Source of the DNA: Thioflexithrix psekupsensis
GTDB taxonomy: Bacteria > Pseudomonadota > Gammaproteobacteria > Beggiatoales > Beggiatoaceae
NCBI RefSeq assembly: GCF_002149925.1
Contig: NZ_MSLT01000023.1
Span: forward strand, 124,001 to 188,000
Direction: 5' to 3'
DNA: 64,000 nucleotides
The notes below the pieces were generated by a model. It did no database searches, was not told where the DNA came from, and saw only the letters and a program-made list of their open reading frames with translations. This document shows, one piece after another, positions 44,055-56,033 of this stretch. Both the position numbers and the translations under genes were made by a program. Positions within the stretch are counted from its first letter, which is position 1. Every line of letters starts with the position of its first letter.

Positions 44055-47000
44055 TTAACCACAGCGTTTTAACTGCGCTTCAAAAGCCGAAGCCGTCACG
44101 GGGCGACTGTATAAAAAGCCTTGTGCTTCGTGACAGCCTTGTTGTTGTAAAAATACCTCCTGCCATTCCTGTTCTACCCCTTCGCTGATTACGCGCAAAT
44201 TTAAGCCGCGTCCTAAAGCAATCATGGCTGCGGCTAATTGCGTTTGTTGTTTTTCTTCTGTTTGCGGTAAAAAAGAACCGTCTAATTTTAATTTATTCAC
44301 GGGTAATTTTTTTAATTCATGAATGGAAGAATAACCCATGCCAAAATCATCAATGGCCAAACTAACTCCCAAATCGCGCAATTCACTTAATACTCGACTG
44401 CTGCCATTAATTTCTTGCGCTAAAGATAATTCAGTCATTTCCAATTCTACATCGGAAGGTAACAATTCTACATCCATTAAAATTTCTTTAATTAAACCAA
44501 CAATATCACCTTGCTTTAATTGTGAAGAAGATAAATTAATGGCAATATGATGTAATAAACCCTGCATTTTCCACAAGTGCATTTGTTGGCAAGCCGTGCG
44601 CAATATCCATTCTCCTAAAGGAAAAATTAAGCCTGTTTCTTCGGCTAAAGAGAGAAACTCAAGTGGGTTAATAATCCCCTTATTCACATGTTGCCAACGC
44701 ACAAAAACCTCTGCACCAATAATTTTTTTACTTTCTAAATCAATTTGCGGTTGATAAAGCAAAAATAACTGATTATTCGCCTGAATACTATGAATGGCTT
44801 CGCGCAAATCCGCTTCCAAATTAAGACGCAATTGAGCCGCTTGTGTTAATTTCTGGCCATAAAATTGATAATTGCCGCCGCCCCTTTGTTTCACATTCAA
44901 CATGGCTTGATTGGCTTTATCCAATAAATGGGTCATTTCTTTACCATCTTGTGGATATAAGGCAATACCAATACTTAAACTCACATAAATTTCATGATGT
45001 TCTAAATAAAAAGGTTGTTTAAACTGTTCTAATAATTGCTGCACAAAATGAACAAGTGTTTGCAAAGATTCAAAAGGCTCTTGCAATAAAGCAAATTCAT
45101 CGCCGCCCACGCGAGCTAAAATCAATTCATTTTTTATGCCCTGATTTAATAATAACAAGCGATTAGCCATTGCTTCTAATAACTGATTAGCGACATGAAA
45201 ACCGAATTCATCATTAATTTTTTTAAAGCCATCGACATCAATTAATAATAAGGCCATTTCATGCTTTTTTAATTCTAATAAGCATTTAAAGCACTGATTT
45301 AATAGTGATTGGTTAGGTAAATTGGTTAAAGGATCGCGATCACTTAAATAATGAATTTTTTCCTTTGGCAATGGGCTACGATTCACATCAGAAAAAACAC
45401 AAATATAATGCGACACTTCGCCATTGTGTGCCAGCACTTTATTAATTCTCTCCCAACAAATAATCAATTGATTATGCTTACCTACTTTTCGATCTATCCC
45501 CTGCCAATAACCAAATCGATTTAAATATCCCCACAGAAAATCAGAATAATCAATGACCGATTCTTTATTTAAAAAGAAAAAATTTTTACCCAATACCTCA
45601 TTTTTATCATAACCAGTTAAATCTGAAAACGCCTGATTCGCAGCAACAATACAGCGATCCGCATTGGCAATAAGCATGGCATCCACTGAATATTCAAATA
45701 AAGTCGCAATTTGATTTAAATACTGCTCTTTTCTTTTCTGTTCACTCACATCATGCAACACCGCTAATAAATGTGCTTGATTCTGATAATGAATTAAACT
45801 GCGATATAATTCTACGGCTATTGCTTTTCCTTGCTTATTCATCACTTCTATTGTGATATGTGAAAAATCAGTATCGATATTTAAAAAATGATGGAATAAA
45901 GAATGATATTTTGGGCTAAAAAGAGATTTTCCATATACGCCTATTAATTCATGTTCAGCATAACCAAATAAACAACAGGCGGTTGCATTGGTTTCAATTA
46001 TTTTACCTTCGCTATTAAAAATAAATAAAGGGGTAAATAAGGCATCAAAAATACCACGATATAAATCTTGTTGTTGTTCTGCATTGCGCAATTGTTGTCG
46101 GGTTTCAAATAGGCGACTATTTTCTAAACTTCTATTAATTAATAAGGGTAATAAATCGGCTAAATTTTCATCTTTTCTGACATAATCAACAACTCCCCGT
46201 TTAATCATATTTATCGTTAATGTGACGTGAGTATCCAGTAATAACACAATAGGAATTGTGTGATCAATTTTCTTAATATGATCGATAAGTTGAAGATAAT
46301 CTATATCCACAATGGTTTGGCTCATTAATAATAATTCATACTGGTTTTGTTGTAACGTGGCTAAAAACGCTTGTCCACTGTCTTCAATCCGCACATCGTA
46401 ACCAGATTTGCCCAAAATTGTTCTGAGTAATGAAGCCATCTCTGGATCATTTTCTACGCACAAAAGACGAGCCGATAAGGTAGAGATTTCAGAAATGGTA
46501 AAGCCAAGCGCGGATTCTTCTGTGGAAATCATTCCCTTTTCTTGCAAATAATGAGGAGGCATTTGATAAAATGTATTTTTACCCATAAATTTAGCATGAA
46601 ACATCGCCTGATCAGCCAATCTTAATAACGTCATTTCATCTTCTCCATTATCAGGAAAAATAGAAATGCCTACACTGGCAGAAACCCATAAAATAATATT
46701 TCCTTCTTCCACTTTTAACGATAGTTTTTCTAAAATTCTCCGCGCCACCACTTGCACATGTTCAACCTGTTCTAATTGCGATAAAATTACCGCAAATTCA
46801 TCGCCGCCCAAACGTGACACCGTATCTTCAGCGCGAACAATTTGATTTAATTGATTAGCCACTCGAATTAAAACTTTATCGCCTGCTTCATGCCCTAATT
46901 TATCATTGACACTTTTAAAGCCATCTAAATCAATATATAATATCGCTAATTTTTTGTTACATTCCTGTACATTTTGCAAAGCCAATTGCACCCGTTCATT

Positions 47001-48227
47001 AAACATCATGCGATTGGGTAAACCGGTTAAATTATCATAATTGGCTTGATGTTGTAATAATTCTTCGGCGCGTTTTCTCTCCGTAATGTCAGTAAAAATA
47101 GCCACATAATTAGAAATTGCCTGATTGGGTCTTCTCACCACTTTTATCTTTAACCACGCTGGATAAACCATACCATTTTTACGCCGATTCCATACCTCTC
47201 CTTGCCACTGATCTTTAGTCAATAAAACAGTCCACATTTGACGATAAAATAAATGATCATGACGGCCTGCACTTAATATATTTGGATTTTTTCCCAATAC
47301 TTCCATTTCCTGATAACCTGTCACCTCAGTAAAAGCAGGATTGGTTTTTAAAATTTGATTATTGGGATCGGTAATTAAAATCGCATCACTCATGGTTTCA
47401 AAAACATTACTGGCTAAACGCGCTTCATCTTCTATTTTCTTGCGTTCCGTAACGTCTTCTAAACTCCAAATTGAGCCTTGTGTTAAATCAAATCGCTTTA
47501 ATAAATTACCGCGCAAATGACACCAAAATAAAGAACCATCTTTGCGTTTCATTAAACGCTCTGTGTTATAAATTTCACCTTTTTTTAATAACGCATAAGC
47601 CTCCTTACCTAAATTTTCATAATCCTGTTCTGTTGCATAAAGTTTCTTAGTGGTTTGATGAATTAATTCTGATTTTTTATAACCAAATAAATCAGCCGCT
47701 TTTTGATTCATTTCCAATAAAATACGATCTGAACTCAGAAAAACAATCCCTAATGGCGTATTGTCTAAAATCGCTGATTGACGAATTAATGTTTTTTCTA
47801 ATTCTTGATTGCGTTCGGCGACTTGTTTTTTTAAACGATATAATTGCAAATGGGTATTAATGCGCGCTAATAATTCTGATTCTTGCACAGGTTTTGTGAT
47901 ATAATCCACCGCACCTAAGGCAAAACCTTTAATTTTTTCTGACAATTCTGTCATTGCTGTCATAAAAATAAGAGGAATTTCATTGGTTCTAGGATTGGCT
48001 TTTAAACGTTGACACAATTCAAATCCATCCATTTCTGGCATTAATACATCCACTAAAATTAAATCCACTAAATTTTTTTTATCCAGAAAATCCAAAGCAT
48101 TCACTCCTGAATTAACTGTATAAACCGCAAAATGATGATGAGTTAATAAGTCTTTTAAAAACTCAGCATTATTAACGTTATCTTCAACAATCAAAACTTT
48201 TTCAATTAAAAAATTATTGGGTGTCAT
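44055..48227 (-). CDS. REC-PAS-GGDEF-REC-PAS-GGDEF-EAL cyclic-di-GMP signalling protein
   Basis: 1390 aa, soluble. Domain order: receiver (8-125, phospho-Asp60 in LILVDVLMPEMDG), two PAS/PAC regions (about 150-390), GGDEF 1 (about 405-565, RLGGDEFAVIL), a second receiver-like domain (about 595-710), two more PAS regions (about 725-960), GGDEF 2 (about 970-1130, RVGGDEFALLQ) and EAL (about 1140-1390). GGDEF domains make and EAL domains break cyclic-di-GMP. EAL residues look complete: E of AEVFVRW, INLSSSQL, LEMTEL, IDDFGMGYSS, KLKLDGSF, ISEGVE. In the second receiver the phospho-Asp position reads LLLMSQTIVD, so it probably cannot be phosphorylated. No transmembrane part, so inputs are cytoplasmic. 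Confidence 0.93.
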   Translation of the reverse strand: MTPNNFLIEKVLIVEDNVNNAEFLKDLLTHHHFAVYTVNSGVNALDFLDKKNLVDLILVDVLMPEMDGFELCQRLKANPRTNEIPLIFMTAMTELSEKIKGFALGAVDYITKPVQESELLARINTHLQLYRLKKQVAERNQELEKTLIRQSAILDNTPLGIVFLSSDRILLEMNQKAADLFGYKKSELIHQTTKKLYATEQDYENLGKEAYALLKKGEIYNTERLMKRKDGSLFWCHLRGNLLKRFDLTQGSIWSLEDVTERKKIEDEARLASNVFETMSDAILITDPNNQILKTNPAFTEVTGYQEMEVLGKNPNILSAGRHDHLFYRQMWTVLLTKDQWQGEVWNRRKNGMVYPAWLKIKVVRRPNQAISNYVAIFTDITERKRAEELLQHQANYDNLTGLPNRMMFNERVQLALQNVQECNKKLAILYIDLDGFKSVNDKLGHEAGDKVLIRVANQLNQIVRAEDTVSRLGGDEFAVILSQLEQVEHVQVVARRILEKLSLKVEEGNIILWVSASVGISIFPDNGEDEMTLLRLADQAMFHAKFMGKNTFYQMPPHYLQEKGMISTEESALGFTISEISTLSARLLCVENDPEMASLLRTILGKSGYDVRIEDSGQAFLATLQQNQYELLLMSQTIVDIDYLQLIDHIKKIDHTIPIVLLLDTHVTLTINMIKRGVVDYVRKDENLADLLPLLINRSLENSRLFETRQQLRNAEQQQDLYRGIFDALFTPLFIFNSEGKIIETNATACCLFGYAEHELIGVYGKSLFSPKYHSLFHHFLNIDTDFSHITIEVMNKQGKAIAVELYRSLIHYQNQAHLLAVLHDVSEQKRKEQYLNQIATLFEYSVDAMLIANADRCIVAANQAFSDLTGYDKNEVLGKNFFFLNKESVIDYSDFLWGYLNRFGYWQGIDRKVGKHNQLIICWERINKVLAHNGEVSHYICVFSDVNRSPLPKEKIHYLSDRDPLTNLPNQSLLNQCFKCLLELKKHEMALLLIDVDGFKKINDEFGFHVANQLLEAMANRLLLLNQGIKNELILARVGGDEFALLQEPFESLQTLVHFVQQLLEQFKQPFYLEHHEIYVSLSIGIALYPQDGKEMTHLLDKANQAMLNVKQRGGGNYQFYGQKLTQAAQLRLNLEADLREAIHSIQANNQLFLLYQPQIDLESKKIIGAEVFVRWQHVNKGIINPLEFLSLAEETGLIFPLGEWILRTACQQMHLWKMQGLLHHIAINLSSSQLKQGDIVGLIKEILMDVELLPSDVELEMTELSLAQEINGSSRVLSELRDLGVSLAIDDFGMGYSSIHELKKLPVNKLKLDGSFLPQTEEKQQTQLAAAMIALGRGLNLRVISEGVEQEWQEVFLQQQGCHEAQGFLYSRPVTASAFEAQLKRCG

Positions 48228-48590
48228 TTTTATATCTCGTTATGTTGTAGAATTTATTTCGTAATCAATTTTCCTAGTATTTTACTATAAAATACTGGAT
48301 TATTACTATTTTGAATTACCATAATCACTTTTTTATTAACATCATAATGCAGAGTATCCCTGAGTTCAATTGCAAAGGCACGCATTTTTTAAACCAACTT
48401 TTCTACAAAAATTGAATTAAGCCCGTGCTTAGTTTTTCAAAATACAATTGTTGCCATTTTGTTTAATAGGCTTATTTTTTGTGCTTTAATTTCAATTAAT
48501 TGCAATCTGAGTAAAAATACTTTATATTGCAGTGCAGTACAGCTAAATCTTCACCTCTCTTTATTTACTCCTGCGGGTTAATGTAACGCA
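48228..48590. promoter_or_regulatory. Divergent promoter region
   Basis: A 363-bp AT-rich spacer between the GGDEF/EAL gene (minus) and the FAD/Fe-S oxidoreductase gene (plus). Both promoters should be here. I see no open frame or clear operator; TTTATATTGCAGTGCAGTAC near 48521-48540 could include the plus-strand -10. Confidence 0.35.
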
Positions 48591-51500
48591 ATGTCTAGTA
48601 CACGTATTCGAGAAATTCCCTATAATTACACCTCATTTTCTGATCGAGAAATCATTATTCGCTTGCTGGGCGAATCGGCTTGGGACATTTTGAACCAATT
48701 GCGCGCCCAACGTCGCACGGGGCGATCAGCGCGTATGCTGTTTGAAGTGCTGGGCGATATATGGGTAGTAGAACGTAACCCTTTCATTCAAGAAGATTTA
48801 TTTCAACAACCGCATCGTCGGCGTTTGCTTTTGGGCGCGTTGCGACATCGTTTACAACAAATTGTACAACGTGCCGACGGCAACCCATTGGCTCTTGATC
48901 TGGCACAGACCACCCAACAGGCTGTAGATCGCTTTGAAACGTGGTTAAATCAACAACTTAGCCTGCGGCAACGGGTGGAAAAACGACTGGCTCAAGTGAC
49001 GCGACGCGACAATATTTGTTTCGATGGCTTTGCGCGAGTGTCGCATGTCACCGATACCACCGATTGGCGTGTTGAATTACCTTTTGTGGTGATTTATCCC
49101 GATAACGAGGCCGAAGTTGCGCCTTTGGTGCAAGCGTGTATTGAGTTAGAATTAACAATTGTACCACGCGGTGGCGGAACAGGTTATACGGGCGGAGCGA
49201 TTCCGTTAGACGCTTACAGTGCCGTGATCAACACGGAAAAATTGGATCACGTGGGTTCGGTAGAGTTTCACGTGTTGCCGGGTTTGGTTGAGCCAGTGGC
49301 TACGATTCGCGCGGGCGCGGGCGCGGTGACGGCACGGGTGTCCGAACGTGCGGCGGCCGCACAACATATTTTTGCCGTCGATCCCACGTCACAAGAGGCT
49401 TCAACCATCGGTGGCAATATCGCCATGAATGCAGGCGGCAAAAAAGCCGTGCTGTGGGGAACGACGCTGGATAATCTCGCCTCGTGGAAAATGGTCACGC
49501 CAGAGGGTTTATGGTTGACGGTAGAGCGTGTAGGACACCACTTGGGCAAAATTCATGAAGTGCCTGAAGCAGTTTTTAATGTCACACGTTATGCTGTTGA
49601 TGGTAAAACAAAAATAGGAGAAGTCGAAGTTTTACGCATTCCCGGTGCGCAATTGCGTAAGCCCGGTTTGGGTAAAGATGTGACTGATAAATTTTTGGGT
49701 GGTTTGCCGGGCGTGCAGAAAGAAGGCTGTGATGGCTTAATTACCTCAGCCGTTTTTGTGGTGCATCGTCAGCCTCAATTTATTCGCACAGTTTGTTTAG
49801 AATTCTTTGGTGCGGATTTGAGAAAAGCCGTTCCTGCTATTGTAGAAACTAAGAATTATTTAGATCATCTTAATCCCAATGATGTTTTATTAATGGGAAT
49901 GGAACATTTAGATGAACGTTATGTGCGAGCGGTTAAATATAGCACTAAAGCTCCGCGTCAAGAATTGCCAAAGATGGTGTTATTAATCGATATTGGTGGT
50001 GATAATGAAACCGCAGTGGCGCAAGCCGCTTCGCACGTGGTGCGTTTGGCGAATTTGCGCGAGGCTGAAGGCTTTATTGCCGTCACCGCAGAGGCGCGTC
50101 AACAATTCTGGCAAGATCGCAAGCGCACCGCTGCCATCGCCGCACATACGAATGCGTTTAAAGTCAATGAAGATGTGGTCATTCCCTTAGATCGTTTGTC
50201 TGAATATAACGACGAAATTGAACGCATTAATATTGAACAATCGACCGCGAATAAATTAAAAACGATTGATGCCTTATTGTCTTTTTTAAGTGAAAATTTC
50301 TCGGTTTTGAGCCATGCGGGAAATCAGAATTATTCCGCTGAACATGAAGTGATCATTGCGTCGAAAAAAGAAGCGGCGCAACATCTGTTATTAGAAACGA
50401 AAAAATATTGGTCATTATTAATGACCCATTTAGACAGTTCTGTGGATACGTTACGTGATCATTTACCTGAAACGGTAAAAGCGTTAATTCAACCCGAAGA
50501 TACGATTTTTAAATTATTGCAACGGCGTGATTTAAGAATTTCTTATCGTCAGGCGATAGAACAGCCATTACAAGAGATATTTAGTGGACAAATATTCACT
50601 GCTATTCGGATACGAATAGAAGAGATTCATGAACAGTGTTTGCGCAGTCGTTTATTTGTTGCCACGCACATGCACGCGGGAGATGGTAATGTTCACACGA
50701 ATATTCCCGTTAATTCCAACGATTATGAGATGATGCACGAAGCCGAACGTATGGTGGCACGCATTATGGAAATTGCCACCCGTTTGGGTGGGGTTATTTC
50801 GGGAGAACATGGCATTGGCATTACTAAAATGCAGTTTTTATCGCCCGAATTGGTCGAATCTTTTGCGCAATATAAACAACAAGTTGACCCAAAAGGTTAT
50901 TTTAATCGCGGTAAATTATTACCGAATTCAGGCTTGCAAAAGGCTTATACGCCGTCATTGCGTTTATTAGAACAAGAAGCGTTGATTTTAGAAGCCAGCG
51001 AATTGGGACAATTAAATGCGTTAATTAAAGATTGTTTGCGTTGTGGTAAATGTAAGCCGGTATGCAACACCCATGTGCCGCGTGCGAATTTGCTTTATTC
51101 GCCGCGTAATAAAATTTTAGCATCGGGCATGTTAATTGAAGCGTTTTTATACGAAGAACAAACCCGCCGCGGTGTGTCTATTCAGCATTTTGCCGCGATG
51201 AATGATGTCGCGGATCATTGTACGGTTTGTCACAAATGCGTTACGCCTTGTCCGGTGAATATTGATTTTGGTGATGTCACTATTAAGATTCGGGCGATTT
51301 TAAAGAAATATGGCCAGCGTAAAACTAATTTAACGACTTGGTTAGCGATGGCGTTTTTAAATATTACCGATCCGACGACCATTAAAATCATGCGTAAGAC
51401 CATGATTGAATGGGGTTATGCGGGGCAGCGGTTGGGTTATACGTTGGCGAAGCGATTGGGTTTGTTACACAGCAAAAATCCACCCGCCGCCACCACAGGA

Positions 51501-52445
51501 AAGGCAAAAATTCCCGCTCAAGTCATTAATTTTGTTAAAAAACCATTGCCCAGTAAAGTGACAACGCAACCATTTCGCAGTCTCTTGCAATTGGAAGATC
51601 AGACGATGGTGCCGATTTTGCGTAATCCGCTAAAAGTCAATGAGGACAGTGATGCGGTGTTTTATTTTCCGGGCTGTGGGTCAGAGCGGTTATTCAGTCA
51701 AGTGGGCTTGGCGACGCTGGCAATGCTTTATGACGTGGGTGCGGAGACGGTGTTGCCGCCGGGTTATTTGTGTTGTGGTTATCCACAAACTTCCGCAGGC
51801 GATATGGAAAAAGGCCAGCAAATTACTACGGGCAATCAGGTGTTATTTCACCGCGTGGCGAATACTTTAAATTATCTGGATATTAAAACGGTTATTGTGT
51901 CTTGTGGCACGTGTATGGATCAATTGTTAAAATATCAATTTCAACAGATTTTCCCTAATTGCCGATTATTAGATATTCATGAATATTTAATGGAGAAAGG
52001 TTTGTCATTGGATAATATGAATTATGGCGTGAAATATCTTTATCATGATCCTTGTCATTCTCCGATGAAAACTTACGCGCCCAAACAAGTGACTAGCCGT
52101 TTAATGGGTCAATCCGTGCCGATTTCAGATCGCTGTTGTGGAGAGGCCGGAACGTTTGCGGTGGCGCGTCCAGACATTGCTACGCAAGTGCGCTTTCGTA
52201 AGCAAGAAGAATTGCACAAGGGCATTGCGCAATTAACGGGATTTGAAATGGCCGAAAAAGGACAGGTGAAATTATTAACCACTTGCCCGGCTTGTTTGCA
52301 AGGCTTATCGCGTTATCGAGATGATGTTAATGTTGAGACCGATTATGTCGTGGTGGAATTGGCGAATCGTTTATTAGGTTCTGACTGGCAAAATCGCTTT
52401 ATTCACGAGGTGAAACAAGGCGGAATTGAGCGAGTCTTGTTGTAG
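48591..52445 (+). CDS. Large FAD-linked oxidase / Fe-S / CCG-domain oxidoreductase (GlcD-GlpC-like fusion)
   Basis: 1284 aa. An N-terminal region (1-140; possibly DUF3683) is followed by an FAD-binding PCMH domain (about 150-350: [37 protein letters not shown]) and a FAD-oxidase C-terminal domain (about 380-770, ending [16 protein letters not shown] and GEHGIGITK). Then come two 4Fe-4S motifs ([16 protein letters not shown] near 815-830, [15 protein letters not shown] near 880) and paired CCG domains ([42 protein letters not shown]). It combines in one chain what GlcD/GlcF or Dld plus GlpC do separately: oxidise a D-2-hydroxy acid such as lactate or glycolate and pass electrons to quinone. 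Substrate not determinable. Confidence 0.88.
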   Translation: MSSTRIREIPYNYTSFSDREIIIRLLGESAWDILNQLRAQRRTGRSARMLFEVLGDIWVVERNPFIQEDLFQQPHRRRLLLGALRHRLQQIVQRADGNPLALDLAQTTQQAVDRFETWLNQQLSLRQRVEKRLAQVTRRDNICFDGFARVSHVTDTTDWRVELPFVVIYPDNEAEVAPLVQACIELELTIVPRGGGTGYTGGAIPLDAYSAVINTEKLDHVGSVEFHVLPGLVEPVATIRAGAGAVTARVSERAAAAQHIFAVDPTSQEASTIGGNIAMNAGGKKAVLWGTTLDNLASWKMVTPEGLWLTVERVGHHLGKIHEVPEAVFNVTRYAVDGKTKIGEVEVLRIPGAQLRKPGLGKDVTDKFLGGLPGVQKEGCDGLITSAVFVVHRQPQFIRTVCLEFFGADLRKAVPAIVETKNYLDHLNPNDVLLMGMEHLDERYVRAVKYSTKAPRQELPKMVLLIDIGGDNETAVAQAASHVVRLANLREAEGFIAVTAEARQQFWQDRKRTAAIAAHTNAFKVNEDVVIPLDRLSEYNDEIERINIEQSTANKLKTIDALLSFLSENFSVLSHAGNQNYSAEHEVIIASKKEAAQHLLLETKKYWSLLMTHLDSSVDTLRDHLPETVKALIQPEDTIFKLLQRRDLRISYRQAIEQPLQEIFSGQIFTAIRIRIEEIHEQCLRSRLFVATHMHAGDGNVHTNIPVNSNDYEMMHEAERMVARIMEIATRLGGVISGEHGIGITKMQFLSPELVESFAQYKQQVDPKGYFNRGKLLPNSGLQKAYTPSLRLLEQEALILEASELGQLNALIKDCLRCGKCKPVCNTHVPRANLLYSPRNKILASGMLIEAFLYEEQTRRGVSIQHFAAMNDVADHCTVCHKCVTPCPVNIDFGDVTIKIRAILKKYGQRKTNLTTWLAMAFLNITDPTTIKIMRKTMIEWGYAGQRLGYTLAKRLGLLHSKNPPAATTGKAKIPAQVINFVKKPLPSKVTTQPFRSLLQLEDQTMVPILRNPLKVNEDSDAVFYFPGCGSERLFSQVGLATLAMLYDVGAETVLPPGYLCCGYPQTSAGDMEKGQQITTGNQVLFHRVANTLNYLDIKTVIVSCGTCMDQLLKYQFQQIFPNCRLLDIHEYLMEKGLSLDNMNYGVKYLYHDPCHSPMKTYAPKQVTSRLMGQSVPISDRCCGEAGTFAVARPDIATQVRFRKQEELHKGIAQLTGFEMAEKGQVKLLTTCPACLQGLSRYRDDVNVETDYVVVELANRLLGSDWQNRFIHEVKQGGIERVLL

Positions 52446-52469
52446 GAAATTATAGAATATGCGCTTTTT

Positions 52470-52513
52470 TACCGTCCTTTCATTGCCCTCTTAATAGGAG
52501 GGTAAGGACGGTA
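52470..52513. terminator. Bidirectional terminator between convergent genes
   Basis: TACCGTCCTT...CCCTC at the left pairs with GAGGGTAAGGACGGTA at the right (one internal bulge, 7-base loop). A TTTTTT run precedes the left arm, so the minus-strand transcript gains an A-rich 5' side and a U-run 3'. It lies between the stops of the 1284-aa gene and the hybrid kinase. Confidence 0.7.
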
Positions 52514-52518
52514 GATAA

Positions 52519-54669
52519 TTACACATTATTATAAAAAGGCTGGCGAATCGGATGATGAGCAGGAATTTCACAGAAAGTTCGTTGTTTATTTCCCGCAATC
52601 ATATCGTGAATATGCGCCACTACCGTTTCATAAGGCATGGCTTCTTTAGCAACAATACTGTCAACGGCATTGTTATTTAAACGCGCATATTCTTCCACGC
52701 TCAAATGGCGAGCCGTCAAGACCAAAACAGGAATATCTCGAAACCGTTGATCTTGTCGTAATTGGGTTAAAAATTCAAAACCATTCATCACCGGCATATT
52801 TAAATCTAATAAAATTAAATCAGGTAATTCTTCGGGTTTTTTTTGCAGCCATTGTAAGGCTTGTTGACCGTCGTGGGCTTCAATCACTTCGCACTGTTCT
52901 GATTCTAATAATAAGCTCATGCTATGGCGTATGATATATTCATCATCAACCAACATAATTCGCTTCATTTGTCCCGCAGGTTGATTAATTTTTAATTTAC
53001 TCAATACCATTGCCAATTGTTCTCGGCGAATGGGTTTAATTAAGCACTCGGCTGCGCCCAAAGCAATACCTTCTTTTGCCTGTTCTTCTAACGATACCAT
53101 AATGACAGGAATATGAGACAATAGAGGATTATCCCGTAAATTGGCTAATAAATGCCAACTTTTCATTTCTGGCATATTGACATCTAAAATAATACTGTCA
53201 GGATGCAGTTTTTGACTTAAACGCAAACCTTCTTCTTCATTGCGCGCAATCGCCACCGCATAACCCAATTCGGTTAAATCTTGTTGTAATTTTTGCCGAG
53301 CGTGGTCTTCGCTGGCCACAATAAGCAACACATGATCATTGCCCGGCGAGGGATTGATGGTGGTAATGGTTGATTCGGGTGCGGTTTTTTCTCGAATGGC
53401 GGGTTTTTTTGACAATAATGCTTGTCCATCCATTGGGAGTGCGAGGGTAAACGTGCTACCTTCCCCGAATTGGCTGTCTAATTCGATTGTTCCGCCCATC
53501 ATTTCCGCAAATTGCTTGCTGATGGTCAATCCTAACCCCGTGCCACCGTAGCGGCGTGTGGTCGAAGAATCGGCTTGGGTAAACGGTTGAAACAGCTTTT
53601 TTTGCTGTTCTTTGGTCATGCCAATGCCGTTGTCTTTAATTTTAAAACACACCCATTCTTGATCTTCCCATTGCATTTGCGTCACAGTAAATTCAATGAC
53701 TCCATCTTCGGTAAATTTTGCCGCATTACTGAGCAAATTTAGTAAAATTTGATTTAATTTCACCCGATCCGAATTCATTTCTCCCAAATCGCCATGCCAA
53801 TCAATCGCCAAATGATTTGATTTCTTTTGTACTAAAGGATGAATCGTATCTGAGACTTCGTTTAATAATTCTGATAAATTAAATTTTTCAAAACAAACTT
53901 CCATTCGTCCTGCTTCAATTTTTGATAAATCTAAAATATCGTTAATTAAACTTAATAAATGCCGTCCTGCTGAAGAAATTTTTTTCAAATCTTCTAAATA
54001 TTCTTCATGGCCAGAATCCTCTGCTTCTTCTTTTAACATTTCACTGTAACCAATAATGGCATTAAGCGGCGTTCGCAATTCATGACTCATATTGGCTAGA
54101 AATTGACTTTTTGCTAAATTAGCTGCTTCAGCGGATTCTTTAGCCCATTGCAGGGCTTTTTCTACGCGATTGCGTTCGCTGATCTCGGCTTGTAAAGATT
54201 GATTCGCGGTGACTAATTCAACCGTACGTTCTTGCACTTTTTGTTCTAACATTCGATTATATTCGCGCTCTTGTTGAATAAAGCGCAAATAAACTTTAAT
54301 ACGACTAATCAGTTGTGGCGCATCAATTGGTTTTGTAAGATAATCGGCCGCACCTAAAGAAAACCCTTTTTTCTGGAATTCTTCGGATTTATAAGCCGCT
54401 GTTAAAAATACAATAGGAATATGACGACTTTTTTTACGCGCCCTAATCATTTCCGCGGTCTCAAAACCATCCATGTCTGGCATTTGTACATCTAAAATAA
54501 TTAAATCAACCGCATTTTTTGCTAGAATATTTAAAGCCAAAAGCCCAGACTCGGCCTCTAAAATAGTGACGCTAAGAATATATTCTTCAATTAAATTGCG
54601 TAATGTGAATAAATTATTTTTATTATCATCCACAATTAAAATCGTTAGGGGACTCGTATTGTTATCCAT
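52519..54669 (-). CDS. Hybrid histidine kinase, REC-HisKA-HATPase-REC-REC
   Basis: 716 aa, soluble, no membrane segment. N-terminal receiver (9-125, phospho-Asp60 in [13 protein letters not shown]), coiled-coil linker (about 130-180), HisKA with His196 in [15 protein letters not shown], HATPase (about 300-415: N-box [13 protein letters not shown]1 [13 protein letters not shown]2 [16 protein letters not shown]), a receiver at about 445-560 ([14 protein letters not shown]) and another at about 570-690 ([17 protein letters not shown]). A multi-step phosphorelay within one cytoplasmic protein is likely. A C-terminal output domain is absent, so it must act through partners. Start ATG 54669 lacks an obvious strong ribosome site. 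Confidence 0.93.
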   Translation of the reverse strand: MDNNTSPLTILIVDDNKNNLFTLRNLIEEYILSVTILEAESGLLALNILAKNAVDLIILDVQMPDMDGFETAEMIRARKKSRHIPIVFLTAAYKSEEFQKKGFSLGAADYLTKPIDAPQLISRIKVYLRFIQQEREYNRMLEQKVQERTVELVTANQSLQAEISERNRVEKALQWAKESAEAANLAKSQFLANMSHELRTPLNAIIGYSEMLKEEAEDSGHEEYLEDLKKISSAGRHLLSLINDILDLSKIEAGRMEVCFEKFNLSELLNEVSDTIHPLVQKKSNHLAIDWHGDLGEMNSDRVKLNQILLNLLSNAAKFTEDGVIEFTVTQMQWEDQEWVCFKIKDNGIGMTKEQQKKLFQPFTQADSSTTRRYGGTGLGLTISKQFAEMMGGTIELDSQFGEGSTFTLALPMDGQALLSKKPAIREKTAPESTITTINPSPGNDHVLLIVASEDHARQKLQQDLTELGYAVAIARNEEEGLRLSQKLHPDSIILDVNMPEMKSWHLLANLRDNPLLSHIPVIMVSLEEQAKEGIALGAAECLIKPIRREQLAMVLSKLKINQPAGQMKRIMLVDDEYIIRHSMSLLLESEQCEVIEAHDGQQALQWLQKKPEELPDLILLDLNMPVMNGFEFLTQLRQDQRFRDIPVLVLTARHLSVEEYARLNNNAVDSIVAKEAMPYETVVAHIHDMIAGNKQRTFCEIPAHHPIRQPFYNNV

Positions 54670-55008
54670 AAAAACATCTCGATAACGGCGAAATAAAGTG
54701 CCAAATTAATTTTTAATCCATCCACGGCCGTCCAAACCAGAACAACCCAGCAGCAGTAAGTCACGATAAACATCACTCACCTCCCTGTAAAATTTACCAC
54801 AAACTGGGTTAATATGCGTAAGCTAACTCAAGAAAATAGAGTGACCCAGCCAATAGGCAAAAATGGGCAACTCAAGTGACTTCAAAATCAACTGAATTTA
54901 TCGCCCATGACATATCAGCTAACAAAAACGTAAACATTTAGAAAGATGCCAAAAAAACCACGCTGTGGCATACTCCACACTTAACGCATCAGAATCTTAC
55001 CGTCGCCC
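54670..55008. other. Gene-free divergent spacer
   Basis: 339 bp between the hybrid kinase (minus) and fmt (plus). No convincing open frame, repeat or operator is seen; it must contain both promoters. Peptide deformylase (def), which normally precedes fmt, is not here. Confidence 0.4.
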
Positions 55009-55962
55009 ATGTCACATCACCTTATGAACCAAAAACGTATTGTCTTTGCGGGAACACCAGAATTTGCCGTGCCTTGTTTGCAGGCTTTGTTGCACAGTCA
55101 TCATTTGCTGTGTGGCGTTTACACCCAGCCCGACCGCCCCGCAGGACGCGGACGACATCCCCAAGCCAGTGCTGTAAAACAATTCGCCCAAACGCATCAC
55201 CTGCCCGTTTATCAGCCGTTTACTTTGAAAGATGAAACCGCTTATCAAACTTTAGTTGAACTGCGGCCGGATTTATTAGTGGTGGTGGCCTATGGTCTGT
55301 TGTTACCACAACGCATATTGGACATACCGACGTTGGGGTGTGTCAATGTTCATGCGTCTTTGCTGCCGCGGTGGCGTGGGGCTGCGCCGATTCAGCGTGC
55401 CATTTTAGCCGGAGACAGTGAGACAGGTATCACATTAATGCGTATGGATGTGGGTTTGGATACGGGAGACCTGTTGGCAAAAGTCACCTGTCCCATTTTA
55501 CCTACAGATACCAGCCAATCGTTGCATGATCGTTTAGCGGCATTAGGTGCGGACTTATTGGCGCGTCACATTGATGAATTAGAACATCTTGCAGCGACTC
55601 CCCAAGATCACTATGGTGCGTGTTATGCCGCGAAATTGGAGAAAAACGAAGCCCAATTGAATTGGCAAGACAGCGCAATACAGCTAGATCGACAAATTCG
55701 GGCATTCAACCCCTGGCCAGTGGCAACCGCTAATGTGTTTGGGCAAATGTTACGTATTTGGGCAGCGACTCCGTTGGCAGAAACCCATCAATCCCCGCCC
55801 GGCCAATGTTTACGCGCCCAAGCTGAAGGACTGGACATTGCAACGGGAGAAGGGGTGTTGCGACTGTTGACGGTGCAAAAAGCGGGCGGTCGGCCTCTGG
55901 CCGTGCGTGATTTTTTAAATGCGCATCCTGAGTTACGATCTCACCTTAAACCCCCAACCTAA
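55009..55962 (+). CDS. fmt: Methionyl-tRNA formyltransferase
   Basis: 317 aa, normal for Fmt. It formylates Met-tRNA for translation initiation using 10-formyl-THF. Motifs: [59 protein letters not shown], the catalytic [21 protein letters not shown] with Asn-His, and [19 protein letters not shown]-terminal OB-like domain (about 210-310) includes [13 protein letters not shown] 55024 (MNQKRIVF) is an equally good start and closer to the usual family N-terminus. fmt and rsmB are usually neighbours; here a 271-aa repeat-containing gene lies between them. Confidence 0.97.
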   Translation: MSHHLMNQKRIVFAGTPEFAVPCLQALLHSHHLLCGVYTQPDRPAGRGRHPQASAVKQFAQTHHLPVYQPFTLKDETAYQTLVELRPDLLVVVAYGLLLPQRILDIPTLGCVNVHASLLPRWRGAAPIQRAILAGDSETGITLMRMDVGLDTGDLLAKVTCPILPTDTSQSLHDRLAALGADLLARHIDELEHLAATPQDHYGACYAAKLEKNEAQLNWQDSAIQLDRQIRAFNPWPVATANVFGQMLRIWAATPLAETHQSPPGQCLRAQAEGLDIATGEGVLRLLTVQKAGGRPLAVRDFLNAHPELRSHLKPPT

Positions 55963-56033
55963 TTTGTGGTCAATAAAGCTATTCGGTTTATAACGGGTTT
56001 ATTCTTGGCAATAAAATAAAGAGGATAAATAGC

